The notes under the pieces were generated by a model that made no database searches, had not been told where the DNA came from, and worked only from the letters and a program-made list of their open reading frames with translations. This document shows positions 7,596 to 11,099 of a stretch of 11,099 nucleotides of DNA, piece after piece (the first letter of the stretch is position 1; the number at the start of each line of letters is the position of its first letter). The translations under genes were made by a program, and so were the position numbers. This stretch comes from an uncultured Johnsonella sp. GTDB lineage: Bacteria > Bacillota > Clostridia > Lachnospirales > Lachnospiraceae. The stretch covers positions 1-11,099 of the forward strand of contig CAJPUK010000069.1 in NCBI GenBank assembly GCA_905373785.1, given 5' to 3'.

Positions 7596-7650
7596 GTAAA
7601 TAAAAGCATATAGAAAGGATATCTCAAATCGGGATATATGGTGAACAAAA

Positions 7651-9330
7651 ATGGGTTTTAAAAGTGATATTGAAATTGCTCAAGAGGCACAGCCTAAGTT
7701 AATCAACGAAGTCGCTGATTATGTAGGGATTCCTGATAAGTATGTAGAAAATTACGGAAAATACAAGGCAAAGATAGATTATCGTTATTATAATGATGAG
7801 CTTGTCAATAGACCCGATGCAAAGCTTATACTTGTAACCGCTATCAACCCTACTCCTGCCGGAGAAGGAAAGACCACAACAACTATAGGTCTTGCGGATG
7901 CAATCAACAGTCTTGGCAAGAAGGCTGTAGTTGCGGTAAGAGAGCCGTCTTTAGGACCTGTATTCGGAGTTAAGGGCGGAGCTGCCGGCGGCGGATACGC
8001 ACAGGTAGTTCCTATGGAAGATATCAACCTTCACTTTACAGGAGATTTACACGCAATCAGTGCGGCAAATAACCTTATAGCGGCAATGCTTGACAACCAT
8101 ATACATCAGGGTAACAAGCTTGACATAGATCTTAAGAGAGTTACTTGGAGAAGATGTATAGATATGAATGATCGCCAGCTTAGAAAGATAGTTGACGGTC
8201 TTGGTGAGAAGCCGGACGGTGTAACAAGACAGGACGGATTCGATATAACGGCGGCTTCAGAAGTAATGGCGGCATTCTGCCTTGCCAATGACATAAGCGA
8301 TCTTAAGAGTAAGATAGCAAAGATCATAGTAGGATACTCAAGAACAGGTACTCCTGTAACAGCAGGAGACTTAAACGCACAGGGAGCGGTTGCCGCACTT
8401 CTTAAGGATACATTAAAGCCGAACCTCGTTCAGACACTTGAGGGAACACCTGCATTTATCCATGGTGGACCTTTTGCAAATATAGCACATGGCTGCAACA
8501 GCGTTATCGCAACAAAGATGGGTATGAAACTCGGTGAGTACATGATTACAGAGGCAGGCTTCGGTGCCGACCTCGGAGCTGAGAAGTTCATAGACATCAA
8601 GTGCCGTATGTCAGGTCTTCGTCCAAATGCAGTTGTACTTGTAGCTACAATCAGAGCATTAAAGTATAACGGAGGAGTTGCCAAGGAAGAGCTTCAAACA
8701 GAGAACCTTGCAGCACTTGAGAAGGGACTTCCAAACCTCTTAAAGCATATAGAGAATGTAACCAAGGTTTACAATCTTCCGGTAGTTGTAGCAATCAATA
8801 AGTTCCCTACAGACACAGAAAACGAACTTGAACTCGTAAGAGCAAAGTGTAAAGAGTATGATGTAAATGTAGCACTTTCAGATGTATGGGCTAAGGGCGG
8901 CAAAGGCGGTGTAGAACTTGCTGAGGAAGTTATGAGACTTGCCGAGGGCGAGAGTACCATGCAATTCGTATATGATGTAAATGATTCTATCAAGAAGAAG
9001 ATAGAAGCGATCGCTACAAAGGTATACGGAGCTGACGGTGTTGACTATTCACCAAAGGCGGACAAGGAAATCAAGAACCTTGAAGCAATAGGACTCGGAA
9101 ATGTTCCTGTTTGTATAGCTAAGAACCAGTACTCCATGACAGATGATCCTAAGGTACTCGGAAGACCTCAGGGATTCAGAATTACCATAAGAGATATCAC
9201 ACCTTCAGCAGGTGCAGGCTTCGTAGTTGCACTTACAGGTGATATTATGAAGATGCCGGGACTTCCAAAGGTACCTTCAGCAGAAAAGATAGATGTTGAT
9301 GACAACGGTGTAATCTCAGGATTATTCTAA
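7651..9330 (+). CDS. fhs: Formate-tetrahydrofolate ligase (10-formyl-THF synthetase)
   Basis: Interconverts formate + THF + ATP with 10-formyl-THF + ADP + phosphate. The reaction is reversible, so it can capture formate or release it with ATP gain. The 559-residue product is full length. The P-loop NPTPAGEGKTTTTIGLADA spans about 66-84, and the family signature from REPSLGPVFGVKGGAAGGGY to HFTGDLHAI runs about 97-136. The start is fixed by an in-frame TGA at 7642-7644, so the ATG at 7651 is the first possible. Its ribosome binding site is weak (GGTGA at 7640-7644, six bases away). A purine-rich AAAGGA at 7614-7619 is too far to act directly unless the small ATATC/GATAT stem (7619-7637) folds. 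It heads the tight fhs-fchA-folD block, 15 bp before fchA. Confidence 0.97.
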   Translation: MGFKSDIEIAQEAQPKLINEVADYVGIPDKYVENYGKYKAKIDYRYYNDELVNRPDAKLILVTAINPTPAGEGKTTTTIGLADAINSLGKKAVVAVREPSLGPVFGVKGGAAGGGYAQVVPMEDINLHFTGDLHAISAANNLIAAMLDNHIHQGNKLDIDLKRVTWRRCIDMNDRQLRKIVDGLGEKPDGVTRQDGFDITAASEVMAAFCLANDISDLKSKIAKIIVGYSRTGTPVTAGDLNAQGAVAALLKDTLKPNLVQTLEGTPAFIHGGPFANIAHGCNSVIATKMGMKLGEYMITEAGFGADLGAEKFIDIKCRMSGLRPNAVVLVATIRALKYNGGVAKEELQTENLAALEKGLPNLLKHIENVTKVYNLPVVVAINKFPTDTENELELVRAKCKEYDVNVALSDVWAKGGKGGVELAEEVMRLAEGESTMQFVYDVNDSIKKKIEAIATKVYGADGVDYSPKADKEIKNLEAIGLGNVPVCIAKNQYSMTDDPKVLGRPQGFRITIRDITPSAGAGFVVALTGDIMKMPGLPKVPSAEKIDVDDNGVISGLF

Positions 9331-9345
9331 AAAGAGGTTATCTAT

Positions 9346-9978
9346 ATGATGCTTGAAAAGAAAACTACAGAGTTTTTAGAGGCACTTGCATCCTCCCAGC
9401 CCGTACCGGGCGGGGGAGGTGCCAGCGCTACAGTTGGAGCATTGGCATCCGCACTGGGTATGATGGTGGCAAATCTTACCATAGGCAAGAAAAAATATGC
9501 CGATGTTGAGGAAGAGGTAAAGTCTGCAAGAGACAGCTTAAACGAGCTTATGCAGGAACTTATCAAACTTACGGATAAGGATGCGGAAGTATTTGAACCG
9601 CTGTCAAAAGCTTACGGACTGCCTAAAGAGACCAAGGAACAGCAGGAATATAAAGAGAAAGTACTTGAGGAAGAGCTGTATAAGGCAAGTATAGTTCCTA
9701 TGGATATTATGGAAACAGTACTGAAGACCATGAAACTTCTTGACCTTATGGGAGAAAAGGGAAGCCTTATAGCCATCAGTGATGTCGGGGTAGGTATACT
9801 CTTTGCACAGGCGGCGCTTGAAGGTGCTTCACTTAATATATATATCAATGTCAAACTTATGAAGGATGAAAATCATAAGAAGGAACTTGAGACAAAGGCT
9901 GATGCTTTGATTGCGGAAGCTAAGAAACTTAAAGACAAAGTATTTACAGCTGTTATGCAAAAAATAAGACCGGTTTAG
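9346..9978 (+). CDS. fchA: Methenyl-THF cyclohydrolase, FchA/cyclodeaminase family
   Basis: Predicted to hydrolyse 5,10-methenyl-THF to 10-formyl-THF. The 210-residue protein is the stand-alone form of the domain that acts as the formiminotransferase-cyclodeaminase C-terminus in animals. Family marks: TEFLEALASSQPVPGGGGAS (8-27), where the glycine-rich loop contacts folate, and NLTIGKKKY (43-51), followed by a mostly helical remainder. Family members can be cyclohydrolases or formimino-THF cyclodeaminases. The place between fhs and folD, with no histidine or purine degradation genes nearby, argues for cyclohydrolase. Tandem ATGs lie at 9346 and 9349; AGAGG (9333-9337) is eight bases from the first. 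It is probably essential for flux here, because the neighbouring FolD seems to lack cyclohydrolase residues. Confidence 0.9.
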   Translation: MMLEKKTTEFLEALASSQPVPGGGGASATVGALASALGMMVANLTIGKKKYADVEEEVKSARDSLNELMQELIKLTDKDAEVFEPLSKAYGLPKETKEQQEYKEKVLEEELYKASIVPMDIMETVLKTMKLLDLMGEKGSLIAISDVGVGILFAQAALEGASLNIYINVKLMKDENHKKELETKADALIAEAKKLKDKVFTAVMQKIRPV

Positions 9979-9986
9979 GAGGGGTT

Positions 9987-10835
9987 ATGTCAATAGTTAT
10001 GAAAGGCTTGGAAGTAGCTACTGCCATGAAGGAGGAAATGATAAAAAAAGTTTCCGAACTTAAGGCGGAGGGCATTTCTCCCAAACTTGCAATATTAAGA
10101 GTAGGAAGCAGAGCTGATGACCTTGCCTATGAAAAGGGTGCGGTAAAGAAAATGGCTGATATAGGCATAGAGTGTGAAGTACATGAGCTTGCACCGGATG
10201 TGTCTCAGGCAGACTTTGAAGCGAAGTTTAAGACAATCAATTCAGACAGTAAAGTACATGGTATACTTATGTTCAGACCTCTTCCAAAGCATCTTGACGA
10301 GTCGGCGGTACTGTCGGTAATAGATCCTAAAAAAGACTCCGACTGTATGTGTGATGTAAATATAGCAAAGGTATTTTCCGGAGATTTGAGCGGATATCCT
10401 CCATGTACGGCACAGGCAGTCATAGAAATGCTTGATTATTACAAAATAGACCTCACCGGTAAGAGAGTTACTTTGGTAGGAAGAAGTATGGTAGTAGGGA
10501 AACCGCTTGCTATGCTTTTATTAAAGCGTAACGCTACGGTAACCATGTGCCATACAAGAACCAAGGATCTTGCAGCCACCTGTCGTGCCGGAGAGATACT
10601 TATAGCTGCTGCAGGAAAAGCAAAGATGATTACTGCGGATATGGTATCTGAGGGCAGCATAGTTGTGGATGTAGGTATAAACCTTGACGAGAACGGCAAT
10701 CTGTGCGGAGATGTGGACTATGATGCGGTAGAGCCTAAGGCTGCTTATATAAGCCCTGTACCAAGAGGTGTGGGAAGCATTACAACTTCAGTACTTGCAA
10801 AACACGTTTTAAGGGGAGCAGGAGCGAAGTTTTAA
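9987..10835 (+). CDS. folD: Methylene-THF dehydrogenase, FolD family, probably without cyclohydrolase activity
   Basis: Oxidises 5,10-methylene-THF to 5,10-methenyl-THF with NAD(P)+. The 282-residue protein has both FolD domains, including the Rossmann segment VGRSMVVGKPLAM (164-176) with TMCHTRT (186-192). An ungapped match from VGS to the GI/GF pair against E. coli FolD keeps the tyrosine (Y48 for Y50) but puts A52 where the cyclohydrolase lysine K54 should be. GILVQLPLP is GILMFRPLP (92-100), so the folate-site glutamine becomes F96. KDVDG becomes KDSDC, with the second aspartate (D119) kept. PCTPxG becomes PCTAQA, and PVPGGVGPMT becomes PVPRGVGSIT (257-266). The reading frame is intact, so this looks like a specialised subtype rather than decay. 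Cofactor choice cannot be read reliably. AGGAGGGG (9977-9984) overlaps the fchA stop; the ATG at 9987 is close to it, and 9999 is a weaker alternative. Confidence 0.92.
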   Translation: MSIVMKGLEVATAMKEEMIKKVSELKAEGISPKLAILRVGSRADDLAYEKGAVKKMADIGIECEVHELAPDVSQADFEAKFKTINSDSKVHGILMFRPLPKHLDESAVLSVIDPKKDSDCMCDVNIAKVFSGDLSGYPPCTAQAVIEMLDYYKIDLTGKRVTLVGRSMVVGKPLAMLLLKRNATVTMCHTRTKDLAATCRAGEILIAAAGKAKMITADMVSEGSIVVDVGINLDENGNLCGDVDYDAVEPKAAYISPVPRGVGSITTSVLAKHVLRGAGAKF

Positions 10836-10844
10836 TCAGTTAAA

Positions 10845-10947
10845 AGAAGTTCTCTTTAGATAAAGTAACTTTAGTGCTCACACCTTTTTAAGGGTGAGAA
10901 CCCCGAATTTTGAGAAGTTGACCTTTAGAATAAAGCAAACTTAGTGC
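10845..10947 (+). repeat. Imperfect direct repeat of about 34 bases, two copies
   Basis: Copy 1 is 10845-10877 and copy 2 is 10913-10947. Both read AGAAGTT, then CTTTAGA with a TAAAG a base or so later, then TTAGTGC, with small changes between these blocks. Each copy contains the short inverted repeat CTTTA/TAAAG. In copy 1 a second overlapping inverted repeat (AAAGT/ACTTT) is possible. The segment between the copies holds the hairpin at 10877-10898. The function is not recognised. Confidence 0.5.
10877..10904 (+). other. Two mutually exclusive small hairpins after folD
   Basis: Fold 1 pairs CTCAC (10877-10881) and CCTT (10883-10886) with AAGG (10890-10893) and GTGAG (10894-10898), a 9-bp stem with bulged A10882 and a TTT loop. 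Fold 2 pairs GGGT (10892-10895) with ACCC (10900-10903) around GAGA, a GNRA-type tetraloop. The folds share bases, so they cannot coexist. Neither is followed by a run of T. The AGGGTG plus ACCCCG string superficially recalls a T-box but lacks the TGGN bulge. Confidence 0.3.
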
Positions 10948-11099
10948 CTGTGTTATCGGTGTAAGATTATATGTTGCACAGAATAGTGTAAAATATAGCT
11001 GTTTAGCAGCCGATATAAGAGATAGTTTGCGGACTGCTGTAATGGTTAACTGTTTTTGTAAAGATAAGATATAAATCAATAGAATTTTTAAAAAAGGAT

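Larger units (their letters stand above)
10836..11099 (+). other. Non-coding region after folD, possible leader of the next gene
   Basis: No credible gene is present in these 264 bases. They contain the direct repeat at 10845-10877 and 10913-10947, a bulged hairpin at 10877-10898, and a pair of competing hairpins at 10998-11010 and 11005-11038. I find no stem followed by a clear U-tract, so the terminator of the folD operon is not identified. A weak promoter-like pair, TTAACT (11046-11051) and TATAAA (11070-11075), lies 18 bases apart. The final AAAAAAGGAT-like bases could be the ribosome binding site of a plus-strand gene starting beyond the edge. Confidence 0.45.

Noticed and set aside
7498..7650. 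ZTP or THF riboswitch before fhs
   Set aside because: These classes often precede folate genes, but their conserved cores are not seen; the gap is dominated by one simple long stem.
7788..9566. Open reading frames on the minus strand across fhs and fchA
   Set aside because: They are antisense shadows of strongly conserved plus-strand genes, rich in Ser, Ala and Pro, without ribosome binding sites or family features.
9346..9978. Formimino-THF cyclodeaminase for histidine or purine degradation
   Set aside because: The fold is shared, but no formiminotransferase, hut or purine genes are nearby and the gene lies between fhs and folD; not fully excluded.
10888..10910. T-box-like string AGGGTGAGAACCCCG
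   Set aside because: The essential TGGN bulge is missing, no stem I or AG bulge was found, and no terminator follows it.

Overview
The window is a single plus-strand operon of low-to-moderate G+C DNA from an anaerobic member of the Bacillota. A Lachnospiraceae-like clostridium is my best guess. It rests on the split two-subunit glycine decarboxylase, an FchA plus FolD pair in place of one bifunctional enzyme, strong AGGAGG ribosome binding sites and protein sequence style. I could not run a database search, so the taxon is an inference.

Layout: positions 1-380 hold no gene but contain a candidate promoter (205-233) and an untranslated leader of about 140 nt. Next come gcvT and gcvH (T and H proteins), then gcvPA-gcvPB (P protein, two subunits overlapping by one base), lplA (lipoate-protein ligase) and lpdA (L protein). 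The last block is fhs-fchA-folD, the tetrahydrofolate (THF) one-carbon branch. Positions 10836-11099 are non-coding, with an imperfect direct repeat and hairpins. The window ends on an AAAAAAGGAT-like stretch that could be the ribosome binding site of a gene starting outside.

Together the genes encode a complete route between glycine and formate. GcvPAB, GcvH, GcvT and LpdA split glycine into CO2, ammonia, NADH and 5,10-methylene-THF, and LplA charges the H protein with lipoate. FolD oxidises methylene-THF to methenyl-THF, FchA hydrolyses that to 10-formyl-THF, and Fhs can release formate and make ATP. Run backwards, the same set is the core of the reductive glycine pathway (formate + CO2 + NH3 to glycine). 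Sequence alone does not give the direction.

Two observations stand out. FolD lacks the lysine that performs cyclohydrolase chemistry in bifunctional relatives and is altered in several other active-site motifs, which explains its pairing with FchA. Each of the four intergenic gaps longer than 100 bp carries a solid hairpin without a U-tract, while the short junctions show none. I see no glycine, ZTP or THF riboswitch, mobile element, CRISPR array, tRNA or rRNA. The genes belong to well-known families, so I do not claim a wholly new system.
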